From Atriophallophorus winterbourni (Eukaryota > Platyhelminthes > Trematoda > Plagiorchiida > Microphallidae), in the NCBI GenBank assembly GCA_013407085.1, contig JACCGJ010008482.1:124001-188000 (forward strand): a stretch of 64,000 nucleotides of DNA, read 5' to 3'. The notes under the pieces were generated by a model, which did not search any database, was not told the DNA's origin, and saw only the letters and a list, made by a program, of their open reading frames with translations. The translations under genes were made by a program, and so were the position numbers. Each line of letters starts with the position of its first letter. Position 1 is the first letter of the stretch. This document shows, piece by piece, positions 1 through 10,217 of the stretch.

Positions 1-534
1 CAGGGGTACAATAAGGTATTTTATCACTCTATTGTGTATGCCTTCGGATTCCGAACTTGTTTAAGGCATTCGACTTATTGAAATCAATGTGCGCCACAGA
101 CGATTATGCTCGTGTATATTACAGGTTGAAGAATGAGAGGCAAACTCATCCCTATATTTGAAGTGATCACTGTATCCATGAACTACGTAATCGGTGTTTT
201 TGAATACTAACAAAATTATTCATTCATGTAAGATTCGTAATCGATCAGATGTTATATATTATAAACTTTTCCAATCAGATTGCAAATATACATCATTATA
301 GAAAACCATTCTTATCATGCTGATGAGTTAACGAACTTTCAAGATCACTAAACAGGGTCGTCAAATGCAAGTAATATATGACGGCTCATGATTTTGCTCA
401 TCTGTAAAAGCTTGTCTGTGGGAATATCCATGTTCTCCGTATCAATAATAAATAAATAATCACGGAGGATTCAATATTATCATGCATGTTTGTTGTAGTC
501 ATGCCTTCTAGTGAATTACGTCGATGAAGTAATA
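1..534. other. AT-rich DNA, no gene seen
   Basis: I see no long open frame and no match to the other repeats of this window. It would lie inside or downstream of the first intron of the minus-strand gene whose first exon is at 609-669. Confidence 0.4.
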
Positions 535-608
535 TTATAAAGGTATATCACACACATACAGTAATGCTGTTGAAAAAACTATTGCAGAAAAATTAAACAA
601 ATACTTAC

Positions 609-669
609 GGCCACCAGTAACCAAAGCAACCGAGATGCAGATTACCAGGAATAAGTTCATGCGCAGCAT
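609..669 (-). CDS. First coding exon of a secreted or membrane protein (partial gene)
   Basis: From the ATG at 669 the minus strand encodes MLRMNLFLVICISVALVTGG, a short basic start, a hydrophobic core and small residues, as in a signal peptide. The frame runs into a consensus splice donor (GTAAGT, first base at 608), leaving 20 codons plus one base, a phase-1 junction common after signal-peptide exons. A TATA-like box lies about 57 bp upstream of the ATG; an earlier in-frame ATG at 707 would sit close to the expected transcription start. The rest of the gene must lie in the first 600 bases or beyond the left edge, so the mature product is unknown. Related but damaged copies occur near 2.4, 10.1 and 16.4 kb. 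Promoter, start and donor are seen; expression and secretion are inferred. Confidence 0.5.
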
Positions 670-723
670 TTTCGTGTAATACAACGTGGGTTCGTTCTTA
701 AGATGCATTCTCACAGAACCTCC

Positions 724-735
724 TGTATATATACG
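724..735 (-). promoter_or_regulatory. TATA-like box of the signal-peptide exon
   Basis: The run TATATATA at 726-733 lies about 25-30 bp upstream of a plausible transcription start near 700. This spacing favours the ATG at 669 as the first one in the transcript. Confidence 0.35.
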
Positions 736-764
736 CACAAATATATCACAATTGATTTTTCTTC

Positions 765-905
765 GATGAAGGTTCGCGTTTACTGGTCATCAGACAACGG
801 CAGAGTGCACCGATACAGAACAGGTTCATTCGGGTCGATAGTTCACTTATATCTACAATAACAAAATCATTCAACTTTTCTCGAAGTACCGGAATAACAA
901 ATAAA
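765..905 (-). promoter_or_regulatory. Upstream region shared with the three tandem blocks
   Basis: About 130 bp upstream of the exon matches the region upstream of the decayed exons in all three tandem blocks. It holds a single copy of the motif that became a 36-bp minisatellite there (CACCGATACAGAACAGG followed by TCGATAG). This looks like the ancestral, unexpanded state. Confidence 0.45.
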
Positions 906-1379
906 AATTAAAATTGGTGCTGAGACAATTTTACAAGTTTTATTCATTTACATTACTTAATGTATATGTGTAATTTGTTGAATGCGTTTTCGAAAACAAT
1001 TTGTAGATTTCCATTTATGATATTTATCTAACAACGTAGACGACTTCCGGAAAACACTTCGGTAGAATCTGAGTAAAAACATGGTTTCGTTATATATGCA
1101 AATCATGTAATGGCCAATCCAACTTTTTCATCTTGAGAACAATTGCTGCCTTAGCCGTGTATTACTCCCATGGTGCAAAACATAAAGTTATTTCTGATAC
1201 ACGCTTCTAGGTAACACGTTCGAGATGGTGCAGTTTGCGACTAGAATTGGAAACTAATTGCAGCCTCCGTGTAATGGACCGCTAGCCAACTACAGCTGAC
1301 GGTCAATTTGTATTAGTGTTAGCGTGATGCGTTATGCAGGATATTACTCTGGATCGCAATCACAAATGATGCAGATTTT
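906..1379. other. Intergenic, nothing recognised
   Basis: No open frame or repeat relationship seen. It separates the signal-peptide gene from LINE debris. Confidence 0.3.
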
Positions 1380-1736
1380 GAACCATTTTTAACCATCCCT
1401 TGTCCAAACTTTTCACACGCTCGCCACCCCGTGCCAGTCGGAAACATGAACTCTCAGTGCTTATTCCCACTTCAAGACTGAACTGTCGAAGATATTCGTA
1501 GGCTGTACGTGTAAGTTTCACATGGAACACCATCCCCTCCACTGTTACACACTCAGCCAACCTGGATATTTTTAAAGCTAATTTGGACAAACACTTGAGA
1601 GACAACCCAAACTTTGATACGATTTACACTACATGAGATTTCCTGTTCTTCATTTTTATTGTATATACCTCATAACTCCATCATATGGTTATTGTTAAGC
1701 TAAATGCTTTTTAGACCATTACAACTTTGAATCACT
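1380..1736 (+). mobile_element. 3' end of a CR1/jockey-type LINE, 5'-truncated
   Basis: Frameshifted translation gives the C-terminal pattern of these elements (VSFTWNTIPSTV, then DIFKANLDKHL), followed by a 3' UTR and a short repeated tail ending in TTTGAATCACTTTGAATC. It abuts the left end of tandem block 1 and may mark that breakpoint. Confidence 0.6.
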
Positions 1737-2112
1737 TTGAATCATTGCCGGACAGTGTACAATAAAACCTGTCGTATCTTGAGACTCCTAAAAGGATATT
1801 CAGGATTTTCACCGTAGCAACTTTACCCCGGTTAATTAGTACGTACGTCATGTTATATAATTTTCCATCCAACCATGAGCAACATGACTTAGGAGGGATT
1901 TTGAAATACTTGACAGGATTTATCATCATGCGACAACGTTGGTCTCTTGTTTCATAAATTTGCCTTTCAAAGAGCGATTGTATCGAACGACATATACGGA
2001 GTGACCGCCTGTTGGCATTCAAAATCTTGCATATAGAAAACCATCGCATTAAACACTTGCGAAAGCGCAATGGGCTTACTCCAACTAGAAAACTTTGGAA
2101 GGCTTGCAGCAT
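1732..2112 (-). other. Conserved open frame of tandem block, copy 1 (126 aa)
   Basis: Begins MLQAFQSFLVGVSPLRFRK and contains RRSLRICRSIQSLFERQI. The first ~90 residues are open in all three blocks (8,977-9,261 and 15,143-15,427). The blocks are so similar that shared openness is weak evidence of coding. It lies downstream of the decayed exon on the same strand and could be its second exon, but I see no convincing acceptor. No family recognised. Confidence 0.25.
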
Positions 2113-2337
2113 TGCATTTTATCGGTTGGATATTAATCGTAATTTTTCCTCGGTAAGCAGTTTTTCACTTAGAAGATTTTGAGTAAATTAATCACACGCT
2201 CGTTATCTGTAGCGGTTTTCGCTTCTAAAATCGATGAGTATAAGACAAACCGTATAAGATATTCGCGATTAATTTAATAATGATTTTATAATTTTACCAG
2301 ATATACATCGTCAGCCTATGGATACTGTTAAGCTATA

Positions 2338-2482
2338 TACGTTTTCTAGCATAATACTTTCTGAGTTCTGATGATTGCACATAGAACGAATTTTAGTTGT
2401 TCCTGTGCATCATTTTTGTCTAAACTATTGCTAGTTAATTCTTAAGCTGCTTTTTTGCGAAACTTTTTCAATCTATACATAC
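2338..2482 (-). pseudogene. Decayed paralogue of the signal-peptide exon, copy 1
   Basis: The minus frame starts MYRLKKFRKKAA and ends QLKFVLCAIIRTQKVL, with a stop replacing one codon (KKAA stop ELTSN). The DNA aligns to the 609-740 exon and its leader, but the frame relative to MLRMNLFLV is shifted by small indels, so the signal peptide is lost. Confidence 0.45.
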
Positions 2483-2547
2483 AAAAACATCACATGTGAT
2501 TTTTCTTTTCTGACGGTTCACCATTTGAGGTCATTCTTCAACGGTAG

Positions 2548-2672
2548 CGTGCACCGATGAAAAACAAAGTCGTTCTTATCGATGATTCACCGATGAAAAA
2601 CAAAGGCGTTCTTATCGATGATTACCGATTAGAAACAACTTCGTTCGTATCGATAGTTCACTTTTAGCACAA
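2548..2672 (-). repeat. 36-bp minisatellite upstream of decayed exon, 3 units
   Basis: Unit on the plus strand: CACCGATGAAAAACAAAG, then TCGTTCTTATCGATGATT. Two good units plus one diverged unit, against a single unit at 800-840. Read on the exon's strand each good unit holds ATCGATAAG, a GATA-like site; function is inference. Confidence 0.7.
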
Positions 2673-2699
2673 TAACATAAACATTAAAATTTTCTTGAC

Positions 2700-3135
2700 G
2701 TATCGGATTATAGAATCAAGAAACAAGATTTTAAGGTGAAAAAGCAATCGCTTTACATGTACCATTTGGTGACATCTATAGAAAATACAGTAGGATGGGA
2801 TCAAAATTCTGTGGAGCCAATTGGTTTGAGTGGGTTCATATGGGCCGATAGTGGAGTGGTCTTTGATATAAAGATCCATCTGCGATTTGAAATCACTCAT
2901 CAACCTGTGATAGTGAATTCCACGGAAAGAAAAAACACACCGAGATGAAATGTCGTCTACAATGGAGACTTGATTGAGGTATAACGAGACAAGTTGAATG
3001 ACTCTGTGTATTCTTACGGGAGCCAACTTTTATCACATCGCGGAGACGGCGATTTTCGATCCGCAGTATTTTAAATGTTAGAATCATGTCTTTCCTAACT
3101 TTAATTTGTTTATAATCAGTCAATCTCAGCATGGC
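2700..3135 (-). mobile_element. LINE 3' tail in block 1 (minus)
   Basis: Contains the end of a CR1/jockey-type ORF2 (MLRLTDYKQIKVRKDMILTF, RLRDVIKVGSRKNTQSH, LHCRRHFISVC), here with a frameshift and the reading FFFPWNSL. Its 3' UTR runs left toward 2,700. It is shared by all three blocks, so it inserted before the block was duplicated. Confidence 0.65.
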
Positions 3136-3139
3136 CGAT

Positions 3140-3930
3140 AGCTCTTATCATGGGATGCGCTGTATGCGATCAACTAGCTTCGTTACCCAGGGATAAACTT
3201 TACCCAAGTATTCAATGTCTTTACACAAACACAGTACTCAAGCTGGGATCACATATTCTATCGTCGGATGGTTGTATGCTATTAAAATGCGACGGAGAGA
3301 TGTAGTAGATAATCGCACAAATAACCTTCATACCCTTCTCAAGATACGGCTTGCCCTGTTGAATACTTTCCGGCAACGCCTTTTTGGTTTCAGGTTATTT
3401 GTAATTAAGAAACAAGGATACTATTGGTCGAAGAAATGCGCCGAATGGTAGAACTGGAACACAAGCTGAAACATGTAATAGCTGCCAACATTACATGATT
3501 AATCCTACTACGATTAGCACTGTCTGAGGTAGCTTTTCGAAATGAGAAAACAAGTGAAGACCGAAGACTACCTCTCTTCAGCTAATCACTTGATTCACAT
3601 GATAGCAGTTGGACATCCTAATGGAGCAGAATTGTGAGACGCGTATTGTTTGACTGATCAGATATCAGGTCGCTGCAACGAGCCCTTCACTTATCAAGCA
3701 AAACTTGAATGGAAAATTGTGTGATCCAGTCCATTCTACTTCGTCCTATCACAATGTTGTGTTCAGCAGACAGCAAAAAGACAGGGATGCCGCTGAAGAA
3801 TTGAAGTTAATGTCCAATTGATAGTTGTAGAATGGTGTGTCTAACAAATGTCAAGGGACGAACTGAAGGCAGTTTAAAATGACGTGAATTCATGTTGCCT
3901 AAAACAGGATCATTTTAATTTGTGTTTTCC
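3140..3930. repeat. Near-identical core of tandem block, copy 1
   Basis: About 790 bp that differ by only a few bases from 10,870-11,660 and 17,178-17,970. A 78-codon plus frame (3,215-3,451, MSLHKHSTQAGITYSIVGW) is identical in all three. I recognise no family, and identity at this level carries no information on coding. Confidence 0.6.
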
Positions 3931-4505
3931 ATCTTCAACTCCGCAGCAAAACTGAGCAGCCAAATTGACGTTTACATAGTCTACAATCTCGGTTTCGGCG
4001 AAAACGTGTGATGCTCCAAAAGCATACAAATGAGACGGAACGCAATTTAAGCTCTGTGTATGCGAAATCGGTTCCAGATCATCACCGGCAGTTTGAGACG
4101 GTTCCAGCAATACATGACCAATGCTGATCTCTCAAATCCGAACGAGTTACAACTCCGTCGCGATCGCTTAAGTCCCGGCAGTGGAGTTGCAGTCTACTTT
4201 CCCAAACGTTCAGTGCGTTGTAACCTATTCGATCATCCTGAACTCAGCTTCCTGCTACGAGGTGGTGTTCAGTAAAGCTAGTCAATGGAGATGAATGTAC
4301 GATCTGCATCATTTTCCGCTCGCTATCACCCGAAAGCTCATTTAATGATAAAATAATCGAATCCTTGCCATATATCACAAGCTTCCAAAACTCTCAATTG
4401 TCTATTATTTGCGATGTAATTCTCCCGCATATGATTTCAAGAAGTGAACATGCATTCGTGTGAACTTAAATTCTATTTATCCACTGAACAAGCATATTGA
4501 CCAGC
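3931..4505 (+). mobile_element. LINE endonuclease fragment, block 1
   Basis: Shifting plus frames read like an AP-endonuclease domain: RRDRLSPGSGVAVYFPKR (4,150-4,210), then a stretch like a second strand (ICIIFRSLSPESSFNDK). A frameshifted fossil, repeated at 13,672-14,240. Confidence 0.5.
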
Positions 4506-4507
4506 CA

Positions 4508-4540
4508 ACTCGCAGACGGGGTATTGACTAACCTTCTATC
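4508..4540. repeat. Left copy of 33-bp duplication flanking the Gypsy element
   Basis: ACTCGCAGACGGGG through CCTTCTATC, ending exactly at the LTR. The right copy, 8,067-8,099, starts exactly after the other LTR and differs at three bases. Block 2 has one uninterrupted copy of most of it (near 14,238-14,266). Confidence 0.75.
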
Positions 4541-4703
4541 TGTTGTATTATATGATTTCAAACGTTCCGAGATATTAGGAGACAAAGGCCGTAGAATACG
4601 CTTTAATCTTCTAGAACAACAGTATAGTAGCTGGAATAAAAAACAAGAATATGAATGTTATAGATAGCATGGAAACAAGCATACAGTTGAAGAGGATAAT
4701 TCA
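4541..4703 (-). repeat. 3' LTR of Gypsy element
   Basis: Begins TGTTGTATTATATGATTTC and ends GAGGATAATTCA on the plus strand. About 93% identical to the other LTR by eye. Confidence 0.8.
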
Positions 4704-4881
4704 TCACATTCTCCCCGACAACAAAATAGTTCATTGGTAAACTGTTCGTTTGTTAAATTTCCGTGCAAATCATGCTTCTCAATTCCTCACCAAATACGGA
4801 TGAACACGCTGTTGATGATCTATCAAAGTTTCGTAGTTTGACTGACTTTGCGTATTATCCTCGTTATCTGGAACAGGGATG

Positions 4882-5703
4882 TTAGACGGACTGATTTCTT
4901 GCGCCTTTTTTTATTTGGTGATCAGAATTAGATGCAGCATCGAATTTTTCAACTTCACCGTGAGGAGCAAGATTCGGCAAAGACACTGTTTGTTCCGTGC
5001 CATTCGAAAGACGAACATGGGCATATTGCGGATTACTTTCCAAAATTTCGGCTTCTTCCACTAAGGGGCTATACTTCGATGAACGCGCTTGCTTTTTCAA
5101 TAAAACAGAATTTCCGGGAGACAACCAACTGGGTAATGATGTTCCGGTAGCGGCTCTTCGATTGAAATTCATAAAGCGCTCATGGGGTGTGGCGTTAGTT
5201 GCGGTACATAATAAGGATCGCACGGAATGCAGGGCATCAAGAAGTATGAATTCCCAATTATTCACAGGCAGTTGTTTAGATTTCAAATCGAGTGTTATAG
5301 CTTTCCAGAGAGTTGAGTTAAGACGCTCTACTTGACCATTCTCCTGGGGATTATACGGGGTGGTTCTGCTGGTCGCATCACCACGATTATGCAAGAAAGA
5401 CTTGACTTCAGAAGACATGAAAGCCGAACCACGATCTGAATGAACAAAAGCAGGAAGTCCGAAAAGCAAAAAGGGGGAGCGAAAACAGTTTAATACGGTA
5501 GATGATGTTATGTCACGGCAGGGAAAGGCGAATGGTAAGCGAGAAAATTCATCAATGATTGTTAGTAAGTAAATATTCTGAGTGGTAGACGGTAGTGGTC
5601 CTTTAAAATCAACACTAAATCTCTCAAAAGGTTGGGTAGCTTTGATGAGATGAGACCTGGGAGGTCTAAAAAAATTTAGGCTTGATTTCAGCACAGATAG
5701 CAC
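4882..5703 (-). pseudogene. Gypsy integrase core
   Basis: 273 codons. The catalytic triad is visible: D in FSVDFKGPLPST, D in VHSDRGSAFMSS and E in NPQENGQVERLN, followed by a C-terminal region (PQYAHVRLSNGTEQTV) typical of Gypsy integrases. The domain is open and has its key residues, but it is in a different frame from the upstream zinc-binding region, so no complete enzyme can be made. It would insert cDNA into chromosomes. Confidence 0.8.
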
Positions 5704-5983
5704 AACGCGATGTCATTTTCTTAATGTTTTCGATTGAAAATGGTAAGTTTTTGGACCGAACATAATGTAGCATACGTGTGATACCTGGATGGCACAATGA
5801 ATCGTGAACTTTACTCAAGTCGATTGAGGTTAAAGAGGCGCACGTCGTTCTTGACAATGCATCGGCAACAGGGTTGTCTTTCTCTGGTCGATAAATGACA
5901 TCGTAACGATAACAGGATAACTCGATACGCCAGCGCATGATTTTATCGTATTTCACTTTACCTTGGTGCTTCTCGTAAAACAT
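5666..5983 (-). pseudogene. Gypsy RNase H end and integrase zinc-binding domain
   Basis: Contains the connection YRPEKDNPVADALSR and an HHCC finger (HDSLCHPG, then CAICAEIKP). Frameshifted relative to both neighbours. Confidence 0.75.
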
Positions 5984-6345
5984 GTCACGGATCGTTGATC
6001 AGTAACTGGCTTGAAATGAACACCAATGAGGTAATGCTTCCATTTACGCAAGGCTTCAACAATGGCATAGGCCTCCTTTTCGACTGCAGAGTGATTCTTT
6101 TCACTCGTTGATAACGTCCTGGAGAAGAATGCGACAGGTCTACTTTCTTGGTTTAATGTGGCTGCTATGGCAATATCCGAGGCGTCTGTTTCTACAACCA
6201 ACGGTGTTTTGTGATCAACAGTGACTACAGCGGCACTTTCCAGTTCAGATTTGAGATTGTCGAATGTTTGCTGTACATTAGGCGGTAGCGGAAAGAAGAA
6301 GTATGAACAACAGGAGATATGTTGTCTGAAAATCGAAAAATCCAA
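5953..6345 (-). pseudogene. Gypsy RNase H domain
   Basis: Has VVETDASDIAIAATLNQ and EKEAYAIVEALRKWKHY, holding the first acidic residues of the RNase H site, and TDQRS near the end. Frameshifted relative to the RT. Confidence 0.8.
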
Positions 6346-6972
6346 TGCGAATAAAAAGCAAACATGCCTATAATTCTTTGTTGTGATTTAATATCTTCAG
6401 GAGTAGGAAGTTCTCGTAAGGCGCGAAACCGTTCCGGGTCGGGTTGATTACTCCTTTGGATACTTGATAACCCAAAAAGGGTAATAGTATCTCCAGCCAG
6501 AATAGATTTACTTTCATTAAACTTGAGTCCATGTTCTTTAGCAGTTTTCAAGAACTGTGAGTAATTTTCATCATGCTGCTCCTTATTTCGACCGCAAATG
6601 GTCACATTGTCTACGTAGGCAAAAACATCATCCAGGTGTGCATTGCTTATGACTTTGTCAATGATCCGCTGAAAACAGGCAACACTATTAATAACCCGGA
6701 AAGGGATACGACAAAATTTATATAGGTTGCCGCAAGCCTCAAAAGCCGTATATTGTTTTTCTTCGTCACGAATTGGCATCTGATGATAAGCACTTTTGAG
6801 ATCTAAAGTGGTGAAAATTTTGTAACCAGCAATCTTTTCTATCATTTCGTCAATGCGTGGTAAAGGATAGGCATCGAGCTGTGTAAAACGATTGATGTTG
6901 CGGCTTTAGTCAACAACCATTCTGCGCTTGTGATTTTCATTCGATGTTACTAATACCTGGGCTCTCTAAGGA
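6225..6972 (-). pseudogene. Gypsy reverse transcriptase
   Basis: RT motifs TLDLKSAYHQMPI, YTAFEACGNLYKF and, at the catalytic box, FAYVDNVT, where the usual YxDD reads YVDN. A stop follows MVVD upstream of this frame. The changed second aspartate and the stop indicate inactivity. Confidence 0.8.
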
Positions 6973-6974
6973 GA

Positions 6975-7335
6975 TGAACAAGTTTCTGTTATTTTATCCA
7001 AGGACGGTCCCAAGCCCGTCTGAGAAAGGAGGAGGGTTGGGCTTAGGGCTAGCAACCCTATCCCGTAAAACCTACATTGCTACGGAAACGAAGACAACAT
7101 ATCCGTGGCTCGGTCATGTATGCAGGATGGATCCCAGTTCGCATACGAAGGTAGCTATTCACTGGCGTCCGCAAGGACGGCCCAAGGAAACTTGGCGCAG
7201 AACGTGGGAACGCGGACTACATGCACAAGGATTCACGGTGCAGACGGCAACGGAAGCAGCGACAGACCGGAACCACTGGCGTGAAGTTGTCTTCGCCTCA
7301 TGTGCCACCCGGCACGGAGAGGGCTGAGAGAGAGA
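6975..7335 (+). mobile_element. RTE-type LINE 3' fragment nested in Gypsy
   Basis: The plus strand reads LGHVCRMDPSSHTKVAIHW, GRPKETWRRTWERGLHA and DRNHWREVVFASCATRH, the C-terminal signature of RTE-like LINEs. It interrupts the Gypsy pol between protease and RT, so it arrived after the Gypsy element. A related piece is at 18,030-18,150. Confidence 0.7.
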
Positions 7336-7834
7336 AACTTCGAATTTCATTTTGGATGAATCGTTGATCAGGCGGTGAGAAGCGTCTAGATTTAGTGGCG
7401 ATGGGATGGCAATCAGATGAAAGTGTACCGAACAGGGTTGGTACTTCGACTCGAGCGGGTTTTAGAGAACAGAGACAAAGCGTAGGTTTATTACCGCCGA
7501 ATGCTATACTCACGTCTTTGTGTTGCATCAAGAAATCATGGCCGAGGATAACCTCCGAGCACAGTTTAGAAAGGGTCGATAGTTTGACATGGTCGTAAGA
7601 AATTTTAAGATATTTAATTTTTACAAAAAAATGACCTGACGTGTGGCTGGACAGATTTGTGGACGCCATGGTTATTTGTGTCGTCGATGGATACACAGTC
7701 CAATATTTCGAATAAGCAATATCGGAAGAAACATAACTCTCTGAGCTACCGGTGTAAATAAGAGCATTGAGGGGGAGACCGTTTACTGAGACTTTGATCA
7801 CAGTACGTGAAAAGGATGTGGGCATAGATGCCAT
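7336..7834 (-). pseudogene. Gypsy aspartic protease
   Basis: Retropepsin-like fold signature: LPLNALIYTGSSESYVSS in place of the usual LLDTG motif, then SEVILGHDFLMQHK. The catalytic aspartate is replaced by tyrosine (YTG), so it would be inactive. The frame ends at the nested LINE insertion. Confidence 0.7.
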
Positions 7835-7902
7835 TAAGGGCTGTGAATAACTGTCAGATCAAAGCGATCTGGGCGAAGTGCCTTGTCCATAGAAGATTAA
7901 AT

Positions 7903-8066
7903 TGTTGTATTATATGATTTCAAACATTCAGAGATATTAGAAGACAAAGGCCGTAGAATAGGCTTTAATATTCTAGAACAACAGTATAGTAGCTGGAATA
8001 AAAAAACAAGAATATGAATGTTATCGATAGCATGGAAACAAGCAAACAATTGAAGAGAATATTTCA
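7903..8066 (-). repeat. 5' LTR of Gypsy element
   Basis: 164 bp, same TG...CA ends as the left LTR (on the minus strand begins TGAAATATTCTC). I could not identify a primer-binding site in the ~70 bp left before the protease. Confidence 0.8.
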
Positions 8067-8099
8067 ACTCACAGACGCGGTATTGAGTAACCTTCTATC
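8067..8099. repeat. Right copy of 33-bp duplication flanking the Gypsy element
   Basis: ACTCACAGACGCGG through CCTTCTATC, directly after the LTR end; continues into sequence shared with block 2. Confidence 0.75.
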
Positions 8100-8339
8100 C
8101 ATGACCTTGTCTTAACGACTGAAGCAACCATTATGAAAGATTGACCATAAGGTGCTTATTTTCGATTATGTATGTTATGCGGAACGATTTAGGGAACATA
8201 CAAAATTGTTCAGGAAAATGCTATTTCAAACATCATGGATTCTGATTTATTTTAAAATACATTCATGCATTTTTTGATTTCGAAATTTGACGAAACATGG
8301 GGTTTTATACCAAACAAATGCAACCACAACTACCACTTT

Positions 8340-8960
8340 CTTCTGCGGATTAAAACGTTCGAGGTTCAAGACACTAGACGTAGGTGAGTCTGTACATTTA
8401 TGCTACATCGACATTTCCTAAGCTTCCGATAGAGTCAACAATGATGTTTTAATAAAAATCTCGAAGCTTATAGTATAACGCGAATGCTGCTGAATTGGAT
8501 GAGAGACTATCTTACTGATAGACACGTCCACGTTCGCTTTGGCAGCACCTTCTCTAGAAGAAAGGACGTCATATGAGTAGTTCTGCAAGGTTCAGCGCAT
8601 GCACCTGTTCTATTCTTGCTGTACACGGAGGATATAATAGAGGATACGGAATGTAACCAGATACTCTTCGCCAGTTATATTAAAATATGGAAACTTGACA
8701 GGTTTGTTATTGACTGCATGGCATGACAACGGGAAATTTGCACATTATTTCGGTTGTCCCAGTCACATGAGTTATCATTTAACCTCTCCAAATGTACAAT
8801 GTTGCAGGTGTATCGGTTTCATCAGTCTGGACCACCGCTAATAAATAATCCGGAATATGGGTATCTTTCAAACTTAAGCCTGGACATCATTGCCAGACAG
8901 TGTACAATAAAACCGCCGTATCTTGAGACTCCTAAAAAGGATATTCAGGATTTTCACCAT
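8340..8960 (+). mobile_element. LINE reverse transcriptase fossil, block 1
   Basis: Allowing shifts, reads CYIDIS, then DRVNNDVLIK, LNWMRDYLTDRHVHVRFGS and VLQGSAHAPVLFLLYTED, the central RT region of a CR1/jockey-type LINE. Many stops and frameshifts. Twin at 14,480-15,110. Confidence 0.65.
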
Positions 8961-8976
8961 AGCAACTTTACCCCGG

Positions 8977-9261
8977 TTAATTAATACGTACGTAGGTCAT
9001 GTTATATAATTTTCCATCCAACACTGAGCAACATGACTTAGGAGGGATTTTGAAATACTTGACAGGATTTATCATCATGCGACAACGTTGGTCTCTCGTT
9101 TCATAAATTTGCCTTTCAAAGAGCGATTGTATCGAACGACATATACGGAGTGACCGCCTGTTGGCATTCAAAATCTTGCATATAGAAAACCATCGCATTA
9201 AACACTTGCGAAAGCGCAACGGGCTTACTCCAACTAGAAAACTTTGGAAGGCTTGCGGCAT
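8977..9261 (-). other. Conserved open frame of tandem block, copy 2 (94 aa)
   Basis: Begins MPQAFQSFLVGVSPLRFRK; near-identical to the copies at 1,732-2,112 and 15,143-15,427. A deletion just upstream removes about 100 bp found in the other blocks. Confidence 0.25.
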
Positions 9262-9392
9262 TGCATTTTATCTGTTATCTGTAGCGGTTTTCGCTTCTAA
9301 AATCGATGAGTATAAGACAAACCATGCCGTATAAGATATTCGCGATTAATGTATTAATGATTTTATAATTTTACTAGATATACAATTTCATC

Positions 9393-9994
9393 CTTTGCAA
9401 CGAATATATCATCGAGCTACCAAACTTGTCACTGGACTCACCCGGAAACCCTACAACGAGCGAATCAAAACGCTAAATTTATTTGATTATCCACGTCGTC
9501 GTCTCCGAGGGGATTTGATTCTGGTTTACAATATATTGAATACTGAAAATCACCCTCTACAATGCTTATTGAATCTACAGAGCTCGCATAATACAAGAGC
9601 TCACACATTTACTCTAACTGTCCCTCACTCGAGACTCAACTGCAGACGACCTTTTTTTGCCGTGCGAGTTTGTTTTACTTGGAACAATCTGCCAGATAAT
9701 GTTGTGAACTCACCAAACCAGCAAACTTTCAAGAGAAGCCTTGATGCCTATTTGACCGTAAAACCGTGCATTGAACAAAACTATACATCTTAACACCATA
9801 CACCTACATTTGTTATCCCACCAATCGAAAACAATTTTTGCCCTTGGATATTTACTTGATTCTTGAACTGCCCAGTAAGCAATCTAATCACATTTTTGCT
9901 TGTTATATTATTCGTTGTTGTCATATTATTCTGTGGTTTTTCGTAAAGCTATATGCTTTTTAGACCATTAAAATTGAATTGAATTGAATTGAAA
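9393..9994 (+). mobile_element. 5'-truncated CR1/jockey-type LINE 3' end, specific to block 2
   Basis: A clean 132-codon C-terminal frame (9,395-9,793: IYHRATKLVTGLTRKPYNER, NLFDYPRRRLRGDLI, RVCFTWNNLPDNVV) is followed by a 3' UTR and a tail of TTGAA repeats. Blocks 1 and 3 read straight through this point (CATCCTATGG), so they are empty sites. The intact frame suggests a young insertion. Confidence 0.8.
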
Positions 9995-10014
9995 CCTATG
10001 GTTACTGTTAATCT

Positions 10015-10165
10015 AAATACGTTTTATACCATAATACTTTCTGAGTTCTGATGATTGCACATAGAACGAATTTTAGTTGTTTCTGAGCATCATTTTCGTC
10101 CAAACCATTGCTAGTTAATTCTGAAGCTGCTTTTTTACGAAACTTTTTCAATCTATACATGCGAA
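10015..10165 (-). pseudogene. Decayed paralogue of the signal-peptide exon, copy 2
   Basis: Reads MYRLKKFRKKAASELTSNGL and QLKFVLCAIIRTQKVL with no internal stop, unlike copy 1. Still lacks the signal peptide frame of the 609-669 exon. Confidence 0.4.
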
Positions 10166-10217
10166 AACATCACAAGTGATTTTTCTTTTCTGAGGGTTCA
10201 CCTTTTGAGGTAGCGTG

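Larger units (their letters stand above)
4541..8066 (-). mobile_element. Gypsy-type LTR retrotransposon, defective, no gag
   Basis: Two short LTRs (163 and 164 bp) with TG...CA ends enclose, on the minus strand, protease, RT, RNase H and integrase remains in Gypsy order. Only about 70 bp separate the protease frame from the 5' LTR, so gag and any CCHC knuckle are gone. Several frame changes split pol, and an RTE fragment is nested between protease and RT. A relic that could move only with enzymes supplied in trans. Confidence 0.85.
1737..8880. repeat. Tandem block copy 1 (~3.6 kb basic unit plus Gypsy insertion)
   Basis: Order: conserved minus frame, decayed exon, minisatellite, LINE 3' tail, a ~790 bp segment almost identical in all copies, LINE endonuclease fragment, Gypsy element, LINE RT fragment. 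Without the Gypsy element and its flanking duplication the unit is about 3.58 kb, matching copy 2 once its insertions are removed. Confidence 0.8.

Noticed and set aside
315..345. Hammerhead ribozyme-like CTGATGAG core
   Set aside because: The second core reads CGAAC instead of GAAA and I found no closing stems.
2548..2672. Regular 36-bp repeats that could look like a CRISPR array
   Set aside because: Units are directly adjacent without unique spacers, and the DNA is eukaryotic.
3910..4110. Minus frame MLEPSQTAGDDLEP and its twin at 13,577-13,849
   Set aside because: Antisense to the plus-strand LINE endonuclease fossil, and repeated with it.
4879..5335. Plus-strand frames over the integrase
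   Set aside because: Shadows of the minus-strand Gypsy integrase.
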